From Candidatus Aenigmatarchaeota archaeon (GTDB lineage: Archaea; Aenigmatarchaeota; Aenigmatarchaeia; Aenigmatarchaeales; Aenigmatarchaeaceae), in the NCBI GenBank assembly GCA_028715225.1, contig JAQUSH010000045.1, positions 1-5,442 on the forward strand: 5,442 nt of DNA, read 5' to 3'. The position numbers and the translations under genes are program-made. The notes under the pieces are model-generated. The model saw only the letters and a list, made by a program, of their open reading frames with translations. It made no database searches and was not told the DNA's origin. This document shows, piece by piece, positions 1 through 5,442 of this stretch; position 1 is the stretch's first letter, and each line of letters opens with the position of its first letter.

Positions 1-1
1 A

Positions 2-415
2 AGCCCAATAAAAAACAAGGCAGCTAATTTGATAATTGCTTTGGCGATATCTGCTTTTTCTGCCAGTTATACCCCATTCATGAGTGTATTATGGTCATAT
101 TTACCTAGTGTTACTTGGTTTTTCATCGTGATGTTTTTCTTAGTATTTGCTATGCAAGTTTTTGGAATTAAACCAGGTGAAGTTGGTGACGAAAAGAAAG
201 GACCTGAAAGATTGTTTGTAAATGGTATTGTTTTATTTGTTTTATTATCAATTGCATGGATGTTAGGCGACCTAGTTCCTATAAGAGAATTTCCTGTAAT
301 TGGTTCATTTGAGAATTTAATATTTATAATTGGTTTGCTTTTCATTATAATGATAATTTGGACTGCACTTAAAATTGGAGCAGGCGATGCACCAAAACGT
401 GGTGGTGCAAAGTAA
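2..415 (+). CDS. Small polytopic membrane protein, copy 1 of a tandem family (5' end missing)
   Basis: The reading frame is open to the left edge with no stop, so this is the last 137 residues of a longer protein. A TTG at 29 is not a convincing start because it would remove the first visible helix and the lysine-containing segment before it. Four hydrophobic segments are visible, at about residues 9-29, 36-56, 71-88 and 103-123 of the fragment. The layout matches helices 2-5 of the two downstream proteins: a lysine-bearing PIKNKAAN segment before the first visible helix (compare PKSKVAR and PKSNAAR), a charged loop (KPGEVGDEKKGPER) between the second and third visible helices, and a basic glycine-rich tail. 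I therefore infer a divergent paralogue with helix 1 off the edge. I do not recognise the family and assign no function. The gene lies 40 bases before copy 2 on the same strand. Confidence is high that it codes, moderate for the paralogy. Confidence 0.8.
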   Translation, partial: SPIKNKAANLIIALAISAFSASYTPFMSVLWSYLPSVTWFFIVMFFLVFAMQVFGIKPGEVGDEKKGPERLFVNGIVLFVLLSIAWMLGDLVPIREFPVIGSFENLIFIIGLLFIIMIIWTALKIGAGDAPKRGGAK

Positions 416-445
416 AACCTTAAATATATGAGTATCATAAACTAA

Positions 446-451
446 AGTGAT
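446..451 (+). promoter_or_regulatory. Shine-Dalgarno AGTGAT deciding the start of membrane copy 2
   Basis: AGTGAT matches the 3' part of the archaeal ribosome binding consensus GGAGGTGAT and lies four bases before ATG 456. The in-frame GTG at 447 is part of this element, so it is more likely ribosome-binding sequence than a start codon. A similar GTGAT precedes the ATPase start at 2692. Confidence 0.5.
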
Positions 452-455
452 ATAT

Positions 456-959
456 ATGGCAGGACTTGAAACATTAATTTTGAGCTTAAGAGAAAGTGGT
501 TTCCCACTAATACTTCTATGGTTATTGACACTTTCAGTGTCATACGGAATACTATCACACGTTGACATACCAAAATCAAAGGTAGCAAGAGGAGTAATTT
601 CTATAGTTGCTGCATTTATGGTATTGTTTGCTGCAGCTTCAGGACCAGCAGCAGTATTCATAGAAAACATAATCACATCAGGAATAGTAATCGCATTCGG
701 TCTTATGACAGTTATAATATTCTTTGAAATAGCAGGAGCAAAATCAGGAAAAGAACATCTGTTTGCTAAACACCCAATATTCTTTGGTATCTCTTTATTG
801 ATATTAGCAATATTGATATTCATAGGAGCAGGTGGTTTAGGAATACTAAATATGCCTGATCTATCATCATTGTTTACAGAACCAATAATCGCCATATTAT
901 TCTTTATGGTGATAATGGGAGTAACAGTCTGGGTACTTCTAAAAGAAGGAGGAAAGTAA
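456..959 (+). CDS. Five-helix membrane protein, copy 2 of the tandem family
   Basis: This 167-residue protein starts MAGLET and has five predicted membrane helices at about residues 16-33, 43-62, 73-93, 107-125 and 142-162. Basic residues cluster in the loop after helix 1 (IPKSKVAR), the loop after helix 3 (AKSGKEHLFAKH) and the C-terminus, which predicts N-out/C-in topology. Over residues 16-58 it matches the next gene's product at 31 of 43 aligned positions by hand count, including LLWLLT, LSHV, PKS and VAAFMVLF, so the two are clear paralogues. I chose ATG 456 over the in-frame GTG 447 because the resulting N-terminus aligns with MADIF of copy 3 and because the GTG falls within a Shine-Dalgarno-like AGTGAT. 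I recognise no known family. The neighbouring secretion ATPase suggests, but does not prove, a membrane subunit of a secretion or pilus machine. Confidence 0.85.
   Translation: MAGLETLILSLRESGFPLILLWLLTLSVSYGILSHVDIPKSKVARGVISIVAAFMVLFAAASGPAAVFIENIITSGIVIAFGLMTVIIFFEIAGAKSGKEHLFAKHPIFFGISLLILAILIFIGAGGLGILNMPDLSSLFTEPIIAILFFMVIMGVTVWVLLKEGGK
947..952 (+). promoter_or_regulatory. Shine-Dalgarno AGGAGG supporting the GTG start of copy 3
   Basis: AGGAGG lies inside the last codons of copy 2, eight bases before GTG 961. It supports the non-ATG start and translation coupled to the gene upstream. Confidence 0.65.
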
Positions 960-960
960 A

Positions 961-1512
961 GTGGCAGATATATTCAGTTCACTAGCAACATTAGGATTTC
1001 CTCAGATTCTATTATGGTTATTGACTTTTGCAGTAGTATATGGTGTTCTATCTCACGTTGGAGAAAAAGGAATGCCTAAATCAAATGCAGCAAGAGCAAT
1101 AATATCGATGGTAGCAGCTTTTATGGTTCTATTCGGTACACCAGCAGCATTGATAACAGTCATGACTAAAATGTCAGCAAGTTTGATTTTAGTTGTTGTC
1201 GCATTATTAATTATGATTGTATTTTTGGAAGTATTAGGTGTTAAATTTTCAAGAGAAGTTGAAACAATTGGACTTGATAAAGAAGGAAGACCAGTTAAAA
1301 CAAAAACTCCAGTAAATGTCAGTTTATTTGAAAAATACATGTTAGAATTTGGAGTAATTCTGTTATTATTAGTGGTTTACATATTCTTTGCATCTGGCGG
1401 AGCAGATCTGATAGGAATGCCAAGACTATACTTTAATCAACAAACAATAGCAACATTAGCATTCTTTGGAGTTATAATAGCAGCCATTATGTGGATGATA
1501 AAAGGCAAATAA
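961..1512 (+). CDS. Five-helix membrane protein, copy 3 of the tandem family
   Basis: This 183-residue protein is read from GTG 961, one base after the stop of copy 2, with a strong AGGAGG inside the end of that gene. Translational coupling is likely. Helices fall at about residues 13-31, 42-66, 74-93, 127-144 and 161-180. The first two helices and the loop between them (residues 13-58) are very close to copy 2, with a three-residue insertion before PKS. The loop after helix 3 is much longer than in copy 2 (about residues 95-125) and hydrophilic, with an LDKEGRPVKTKTPV segment that could form a small hairpin. By the positive-inside rule this loop is cytoplasmic. The external loop after helix 4 carries LIGMP, matching GILNMP in copy 2. 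Function is unknown. The stop sits one base from that of the convergent coiled-coil gene. Confidence 0.88.
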   Translation: MADIFSSLATLGFPQILLWLLTFAVVYGVLSHVGEKGMPKSNAARAIISMVAAFMVLFGTPAALITVMTKMSASLILVVVALLIMIVFLEVLGVKFSREVETIGLDKEGRPVKTKTPVNVSLFEKYMLEFGVILLLLVVYIFFASGGADLIGMPRLYFNQQTIATLAFFGVIIAAIMWMIKGK

Positions 1513-1513
1513 A

Positions 1514-2242
1514 TTATTGTTTGCTTTCCATATCTTCTGAAAGTAGTCTAACATTCTTGCTTAATTCTGGTACAAAATCTTTAAAGACCTTTTCTATAGA
1601 TCCAATTTTTCCTTCAATAGTTGACATTGAATCTCCGAATTGTTCAAATCTTCCAGAAAGGTTTTCTTCTTTCATATTTACTGTTTTTTCTAACTCTTTT
1701 ATTGATGCTCTTGTTTCCTGAATAGCTTGTTCTAATTGCAAATCTCGTTCTTCAAAATTAGCAAGTCTTTGCTCAAAGGCATTCCATTTTTCAGCAACTA
1801 CACCCTCGATTATTTCTTCAAGTGTAATATTTGATTCAGGTGCTTCAAATCTGCTTTCAGGTTCTTCAAATGTAAATTTAGTTTCAGGTTCTTCTTCAGG
1901 CTCTGGTCTTGGCTGCTGAACAGGCTGAGGTCTTTGCATCTGCTGAGGCATAGGTCGTCTAGGCGGCATAGGTGCAGCTTCTCCTGTTTCTCTTGGAACT
2001 ATCTGCATGCTTGGAAATTGTTCCTGTAATTGTGGATTTGGTTCTGATTTCTGAGGACCTGTTATTTTATCTCTAAGCACAGTTCTCATTGCAGCATCAA
2101 TCTGCCCTGGTGAAAAACCCTGCGATTTTAATCTAGAAGCAATTTCTGGCTCAGACATTCCTTGAGCACCATAACGTTGAACTAAATCAACTGGAATATA
2201 AGCTTTTGTTGTTTCTTGTTTTTTTGGGCCAAATGGAAACAT
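1514..2242 (-). CDS. Helical N-terminus, proline-rich linker and coiled-coil protein, possible ArlC/D/E-like scaffold
   Basis: This is a soluble 242-residue protein with three parts. Residues 14-60 form a small helical module of the pattern YGAQGMSEPEIASRLKSQGF followed by SPGQIDAAM; this two-helix arrangement resembles a UBA-like or winged-helix fragment. Residues 61-140 are low complexity, rich in Pro, Gln and Glu, with a short internal repeat (FEEPES, then FEAPES). Residues 141-242 are predicted coiled coil and end in a segment with VFKDFVPELSKNVRLLSEDM. No signal peptide or membrane helix is visible, so it should be cytoplasmic. The start lies three bases after the stop of the upstream coiled-coil gene, with GGAGG (minus strand) 11 bases before the ATG, indicating a two-gene operon. 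The resemblance to archaellum accessory proteins ArlC/D/E is by architecture and context only. A generic cytoskeletal or chromosome-associated coiled coil is the main alternative. Confidence 0.85.
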   Translation of the reverse strand: MFPFGPKKQETTKAYIPVDLVQRYGAQGMSEPEIASRLKSQGFSPGQIDAAMRTVLRDKITGPQKSEPNPQLQEQFPSMQIVPRETGEAAPMPPRRPMPQQMQRPQPVQQPRPEPEEEPETKFTFEEPESRFEAPESNITLEEIIEGVVAEKWNAFEQRLANFEERDLQLEQAIQETRASIKELEKTVNMKEENLSGRFEQFGDSMSTIEGKIGSIEKVFKDFVPELSKNVRLLSEDMESKQ

Positions 2243-2245
2243 ATT

Positions 2246-2620
2246 TTATCGTTCCTCCAATAATCTTTTTACTTCTTCTTTAGTTATAAAGCTTGCCTTT
2301 AAAGGGTTGAATAATGATATCATGCTTTCTAATTCCTTGACGTCTGATTTTTTTGCAAATCTTTCCAGGTTCTTGTTGACTTTAGAAACATCATTCTGAA
2401 CTTTCATAAGAGCCGAATTTACTTCACTAAATTCTCCTTCTATTTTGTTAACATTGTCTCTTGCTTTTTGATTGTTTTTTAGTGTTATATCCTGAATAGA
2501 ACCGACTTTAGAATCTAAAAGCGATATTTTCTCCTCTAAAGCCCTAAGTCTTCTAGAACTTTCATTCATCCTTCTGACGAGCTCAGATAGGATCACTTGG
2601 ATATCTCCTTTTTCAGGCAT
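2246..2620 (-). CDS. Short coiled-coil protein, possible ArlC-like accessory subunit
   Basis: This 124-residue, strongly charged protein has no membrane segment. Residues 8-90 show heptad-like spacing of Leu, Ile and Val (for example LEEKISLLDSKVGSIQD), indicating a long coiled coil. Residues 93-124 form a separate end with LESMISLFNPL, then FITKEEVKRLLEER. From memory, archaellum protein ArlC (FlaC) also ends its coiled-coil region in an Asn-Pro-hydrophobic element, so a distant relation is possible but unproven. It is the first gene of a leftward pair, three bases ahead of the helical/coiled-coil gene, and is divergent from the secretion ATPase across 71 bases. The Shine-Dalgarno before ATG 2620 is weak (only a GTGGT stretch), which would fit a very short leader. 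It probably acts as a cytoplasmic scaffold; partners cannot be read from the sequence. Confidence 0.85.
   Translation of the reverse strand: MPEKGDIQVILSELVRRMNESSRRLRALEEKISLLDSKVGSIQDITLKNNQKARDNVNKIEGEFSEVNSALMKVQNDVSKVNKNLERFAKKSDVKELESMISLFNPLKASFITKEEVKRLLEER
2254..2258 (-). promoter_or_regulatory. Shine-Dalgarno GGAGG for the second coiled-coil gene
   Basis: On the minus strand GGAGG lies within the last codons of the upstream coiled-coil gene, 11 bases before ATG 2242. The spacing is slightly long but the motif is strong, and it supports this start and operon coupling. Confidence 0.5.
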
Positions 2621-2650
2621 CTAACCACAAAAGTATTATATTTTGATTAT

Positions 2651-2658
2651 TTATATAA
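2651..2658. promoter_or_regulatory. Symmetric TATA box TTATATAA, probable bidirectional promoter
   Basis: TTATATAA is a perfect palindrome near the middle of the 71-base divergent spacer. Its centre is about 37 bases from the ATPase start at 2692 and about 35 bases from the coiled-coil start at 2620. Archaeal TATA boxes usually sit some 26 bases before transcription start, which would give starts near 2681 and 2628 and short leaders on both sides. On the plus strand such a leader still contains the GTGAT ribosome binding element. Other AT-rich boxes exist at 2669-2680 (plus) and 2634-2644 (minus), but they would place starts at or inside the coding regions. Confidence 0.45.
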
Positions 2659-2683
2659 TAACGAAGTCTATATATAAAATAAC

Positions 2684-2688
2684 GTGAT
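2684..2688 (+). promoter_or_regulatory. Shine-Dalgarno GTGAT before the secretion ATPase
   Basis: GTGAT lies three bases before ATG 2692 and resembles the element before membrane copy 2. A competing AAGGA at 2717-2721 could serve in-frame ATGs at 2725 or 2731, which would remove the first 11 or 13 residues. Confidence 0.45.
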
Positions 2689-2691
2689 TTT

Positions 2692-4926
2692 ATGGTTTTT
2701 GAGGTCGAAATAAACGAAGGAACAATGAGAATGAATTGTCTTGGTTCTATATTCGGTTTTACTGTTGAAGATTCTGATGTTGTCATGGCTAGAACAATTG
2801 ATTCTTTGATTACAAATAGAAAAGTTGTTGAAATTATTCTTGCTGAAACAAGAGAATATCAATATGATGTTTCTCAGACAGAACTGCTTAAAGAAATAGG
2901 AGACGCTATAACTGAAATCGTAAAAGAAAAGAGATTGATATCAATTAAGAATGTTGGACAAAAGCCATGCGATGAATACATACCTAAATGGTATTCCTGG
3001 ATACAGGATCTTGCTTCTATGCAATTAAGAGGAGATCCGATCGGTGCATATCTTACATTAACAAGAGAAATAAGACACTTGAAAACAAAAATAATGAATT
3101 CTGACACAGAATTCGGAAACTGCGCTGAATTTTTCTTAGAAAATTGCCTGATTCCGATTCAGAATATTTTAGAAAACTGCAAATTGATCCAGATTGCAAA
3201 ACCTAGCTTAACAGGTTATCACGTTGGTGATCGTACAATATATAGAAAAATATTCAGGCCAACTACTCGTCCTAATTTCATGTACACAAAATTCATGTCT
3301 CAGAGACCAGTTGGTGAAACAATAGAAAGATACAAGGTTGGAGACAATGAAGTAGAAATATTCAAATTGCCTGGTAAAATAAGGCACGTTTATCACATTG
3401 TTCCGCCGGAATTCAGACTTCATGAAGATGAATATGTTCTGCTTGATGGCGCAAGAAGAATACTTGAAGAAAGAAGGCCAAAAGAGTTAGAGATAACTGA
3501 ACAAGAAAAAATGAGAGAATTATTTTATACGCTATCTAATGATTTATTAAGAGATCTGTCAGACCAGATGTCAATATCTGTCAACGATTCACAAATCAAA
3601 AGACTTTCAAGTGTATTGACAAGATATACAGCTGGTTTAGGAATAATAGAATTATTGTTAGCAGACGACAGAATACAGGATATTTACATAAATTCCCCAT
3701 TAGGAAATCTTCCGATATTTGTTTTCCATCAAGACTTCGAGGAATGTGAAACAAATCTGGTTCCAACAAAATCAGATGCAGACAGATGGGCAACTAGATT
3801 CAAACTTCTTTCAGGACGTCCGTTAGATGAAGCTAATCCGGTTTTAGATACAGAAGTTTATGTTCCAGGCGGTATAGCTAGAGTAGCAGCAATTAATCCG
3901 AAATTATCTCCAGATGGATTAGGGTTTGCACTAAGACGTCACAGATACAAACCATGGACATTCCCATTGTTCATGAATCAGAAATATTTTGATCCATTGT
4001 TCGGTGGACTTATGTGGTTCATGGCATCTTATGGAAGAACATTCTTAGTAGCTGGTACGCGTTCAAGCGGTAAATCATCTTTATTGGCAAGCATGATGCT
4101 GCAGATACTTCCTTATTATAGAATGATAACTGTTGAAGATACTTTAGAATTGCCGGTTGAAGCAATGAGAACACTAGGATTCAACATCCAGAGAATGAAA
4201 TCACGATCAGTTATTACTAAGATAGAAACAGAACTTCCTGCAGAAGAAGCACTGCGTACAGCATTAAGATTAGGAGATTCATGCTTGTTCATTGGTGAAG
4301 TGCGTTCGACAGAAGCAAAAGCATTGTATGAAGCAATGCGTATCGGTGCATTAGCTAATACTGTAGCAGGAACTATACATGGTGAATCTGCTTATGGTGT
4401 ATTTGATAGAGTTGTCAACGACTTAGGCGTTCCACCAACTTCATTCAAAGCAACAGACATGGTCGTTGTTTGCAACAGATTGAAATCACCTGACGGAGTT
4501 CATACTTTCAGACGCGTAACAGAATTAACAGAAGTCAGAAAACACTGGAAGAAAGATCCTCAGGAAGAAGGCGGATTTGTTAATCTTATGGAATATTCAT
4601 CATCTGAAGATAGGTTAAAGCCAACAGATACTTTGTTAAATGGAGAATCTTATATTCTAAATGAACTCGCTAGAAGGGTTCCTGGATGGTCAGGCCGATG
4701 GAACTTAGTATGGGAAAATATACAATTGAGAGCAAACATACTTCAAAAAATAGTAGAAATTGCTAACAAAACAAACCAGCCAGAATTGCTTGAAGCTGAA
4801 AACATTGTTCAGTCTAACCAGATGTTCCACGGACTTTGCGACAAATCAGTAGAAGAAAATGGAGCAATTGATAGCAAAAGAGTATTAGAAGAATGGAATG
4901 AATGGATGAAAAAGCAGGTAAGGTAA
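2692..4926 (+). CDS. Type II/IV secretion system ATPase, ArlI/TadA-like, with enlarged N-terminal region
   Basis: This 744-residue protein should be the cytoplasmic hexameric motor of a type IV pilus-like or secretion machine. Residues 1 to about 200 form a region I do not recognise, with five cysteines (16, 93, 144, 152, 163). About 200-265 resembles the ArlI N-terminal domain (VYHIVPPEFRLHEDEYVLLD). About 300-420 holds the next conserved part, with basic residues at ARVAAI and ALRRHR. The RecA-like motor follows: Walker A GTRSSGKS at 455-462, Asp box VEDTLELP at 481-488, Walker B LFIGEVR at 532-538 with Glu536, and His box TIHGE at 561-565. All core motifs are intact. Canonical ArlI/TadA proteins are, from general knowledge, around 450-550 residues, so about 200 residues are extra, mostly N-terminal. 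The tail (about 700-744) is a helical extension. The next gene begins one base after the stop and encodes the likely platform partner. The family call is firm; the substrate is unknown. Confidence 0.95.
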   Translation: MVFEVEINEGTMRMNCLGSIFGFTVEDSDVVMARTIDSLITNRKVVEIILAETREYQYDVSQTELLKEIGDAITEIVKEKRLISIKNVGQKPCDEYIPKWYSWIQDLASMQLRGDPIGAYLTLTREIRHLKTKIMNSDTEFGNCAEFFLENCLIPIQNILENCKLIQIAKPSLTGYHVGDRTIYRKIFRPTTRPNFMYTKFMSQRPVGETIERYKVGDNEVEIFKLPGKIRHVYHIVPPEFRLHEDEYVLLDGARRILEERRPKELEITEQEKMRELFYTLSNDLLRDLSDQMSISVNDSQIKRLSSVLTRYTAGLGIIELLLADDRIQDIYINSPLGNLPIFVFHQDFEECETNLVPTKSDADRWATRFKLLSGRPLDEANPVLDTEVYVPGGIARVAAINPKLSPDGLGFALRRHRYKPWTFPLFMNQKYFDPLFGGLMWFMASYGRTFLVAGTRSSGKSSLLASMMLQILPYYRMITVEDTLELPVEAMRTLGFNIQRMKSRSVITKIETELPAEEALRTALRLGDSCLFIGEVRSTEAKALYEAMRIGALANTVAGTIHGESAYGVFDRVVNDLGVPPTSFKATDMVVVCNRLKSPDGVHTFRRVTELTEVRKHWKKDPQEEGGFVNLMEYSSSEDRLKPTDTLLNGESYILNELARRVPGWSGRWNLVWENIQLRANILQKIVEIANKTNQPELLEAENIVQSNQMFHGLCDKSVEENGAIDSKRVLEEWNEWMKKQVR

Positions 4927-4927
4927 A

Positions 4928-5442
4928 ATGTTTTTTTCAAAGAAATCAAAAATAGAAGAAGCGAAAAAGAGATCAGAAGAAGCAAAGCGGAAAGAGCTTG
5001 AGAAAATAAAAAAAATTGCTCAAATACAGCTTCCTAAAAAAAGTTTCGGAGAAGAATTCAAAGCAACTGAATATACTGATTTCTTGGCTGAGATAAAAAC
5101 TAAGCCTAAAACAAAATATGAAATAGCTTGTTCTATTGCAGAAAAAATATTGCCAATTAAGCCAGATGAAAAAACCTATGCTAAACTGGAAGAAGAACTG
5201 AAAACAGCTTACATCAATGCAACACCTAAAGGCTCTCTGTCCCTTACATATCTTTCCGGAATACTCGGATTCATGATAATGCTATTTGCAATTTTGATAG
5301 GTGCAGACTTTACCTTTGCTATAATTTTGTTTTTGGTTGTTGGCGGTTTTGCTTATTATGTTTACAATTACCCTACAATGCAATCTAGGATCATGAGCAT
5401 GAAGATGTCTGCAGATACTGTTCTAGCTATTTTATACATGGG
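4928..5442 (+). CDS. GspF/ArlJ/TadC-like membrane platform protein (3' end missing)
   Basis: The frame opens at ATG 4928, one base after the ATPase stop, and runs off the right edge after 171 full codons. The N-terminal 100 residues are soluble and very lysine- and glutamate-rich at the start (MFFSKKSKIEEAKKRSEEAK), then more globular. Two membrane helices follow at about residues 107-125 and 128-147. After them comes YNYPTMQSRIMSMKMSADTV, then LAILYM, which resembles the cytoplasmic segment after the first helices of archaeal type II secretion F-family proteins (ArlJ/TadC). These proteins sit in the membrane, form the base of the pilus and contact the secretion ATPase, and their genes usually follow it, as here. 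Possible ribosome binding (AGGTA, AGGTAA) overlaps the ATPase end, so translational coupling is likely. The remaining helices are beyond the window. The identification rests on partial sequence plus position. Confidence 0.85.
   Translation, partial: MFFSKKSKIEEAKKRSEEAKRKELEKIKKIAQIQLPKKSFGEEFKATEYTDFLAEIKTKPKTKYEIACSIAEKILPIKPDEKTYAKLEEELKTAYINATPKGSLSLTYLSGILGFMIMLFAILIGADFTFAIILFLVVGGFAYYVYNYPTMQSRIMSMKMSADTVLAILYM

Noticed and set aside
29..415. TTG 29 as the true start of membrane copy 1
   Set aside because: The frame is open to the left edge, and the residues before the TTG include the lysine-bearing segment that matches the paralogues, so the real start is outside the window.
67..438. 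Minus-strand open frame opposite membrane copy 1
   Set aside because: Its composition is that of an antisense shadow, while the plus strand gives a coherent membrane protein matching its neighbours.
447..455. GTG 447 as the start of membrane copy 2
   Set aside because: It is part of a Shine-Dalgarno-like AGTGAT, and the ATG at 456 gives an N-terminus that aligns with copy 3. A leaderless start from a TATA-like TAAATATA at 421-428 is not fully excluded.
317..895. A 192-codon open frame on the minus strand
   Set aside because: It lies opposite the membrane genes, is low-complexity and rich in Asn/Ile as expected of the complement of hydrophobic codons, and shows no recognisable domain.
1053..1340. 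Minus-strand open frame opposite membrane copy 3
   Set aside because: It is entirely inside a well-supported plus-strand gene and has no recognisable motif or ribosome binding context that I can see.
1491..1721. Plus-strand frame of 76 codons after membrane copy 3
   Set aside because: It overlaps the end of copy 3 and runs opposite the coiled-coil gene; its Ser/Phe-rich composition is the usual complement of a Glu/Lys-rich coiled coil.
2668..2862. Minus-strand open frame across the ATPase start
   Set aside because: It would cover the ATPase leader and N-terminus, has no family resemblance, and conflicts with the divergent promoter arrangement.
2874..3793. Three minus-strand open frames inside the ATPase gene (2874-3107, 3208-3423, 3596-3793)
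   Set aside because: All are opposite a strong, continuous secretion ATPase gene and have antisense-like composition.

Overview
This AT-rich window most likely comes from an archaeon, probably of the DPANN type (Woesearchaeota/Pacearchaeota-like). Three things suggest this: a secretion ATPase of the ArlI(FlaI)/TadA type followed directly by a GspF/ArlJ(FlaJ)-like platform protein; two coiled-coil proteins reminiscent of archaellum accessory proteins; and archaeal-style start signals (TATA-like boxes and GTGAT/GGAGG Shine-Dalgarno elements). The lineage is an inference from gene content, because the window holds no rRNA or marker gene.

Layout. Positions 2-1512 (+) carry three consecutive genes for small polytopic membrane proteins that appear to be members of one family. 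The first is cut by the left edge; the second and third are nearly contiguous. Positions 1514-2620 (-) carry two coiled-coil proteins read leftward as a tight pair that meets the membrane genes tail to tail with one base between the stop codons. Positions 2621-2691 form a short divergent promoter region centred on a perfect TTATATAA palindrome. Positions 2692-4926 (+) encode a 744-residue type II/IV secretion ATPase, and 4928-5442 (+) the start of its probable membrane platform partner, cut by the right edge. There is no gene-free stretch longer than 71 bases and no RNA gene, mobile element or CRISPR array that I can see.

Interpretation. The ATPase and platform protein would form the cytoplasmic motor and inner-membrane base of a type IV pilus-like or secretion machine. 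The divergently transcribed coiled-coil proteins could be cytoplasmic scaffold or adapter subunits, loosely like ArlC/D/E. The three five-helix membrane proteins could be further membrane subunits or unrelated neighbours. No prepilin, ArlH-like ATPase or prepilin peptidase lies in the window, so the function of the machine is open. The most interesting aspects are the tandem membrane family, the large ATPase region before the recognisable motor, and the possible joint control of motor and coiled-coil genes from one symmetric promoter.
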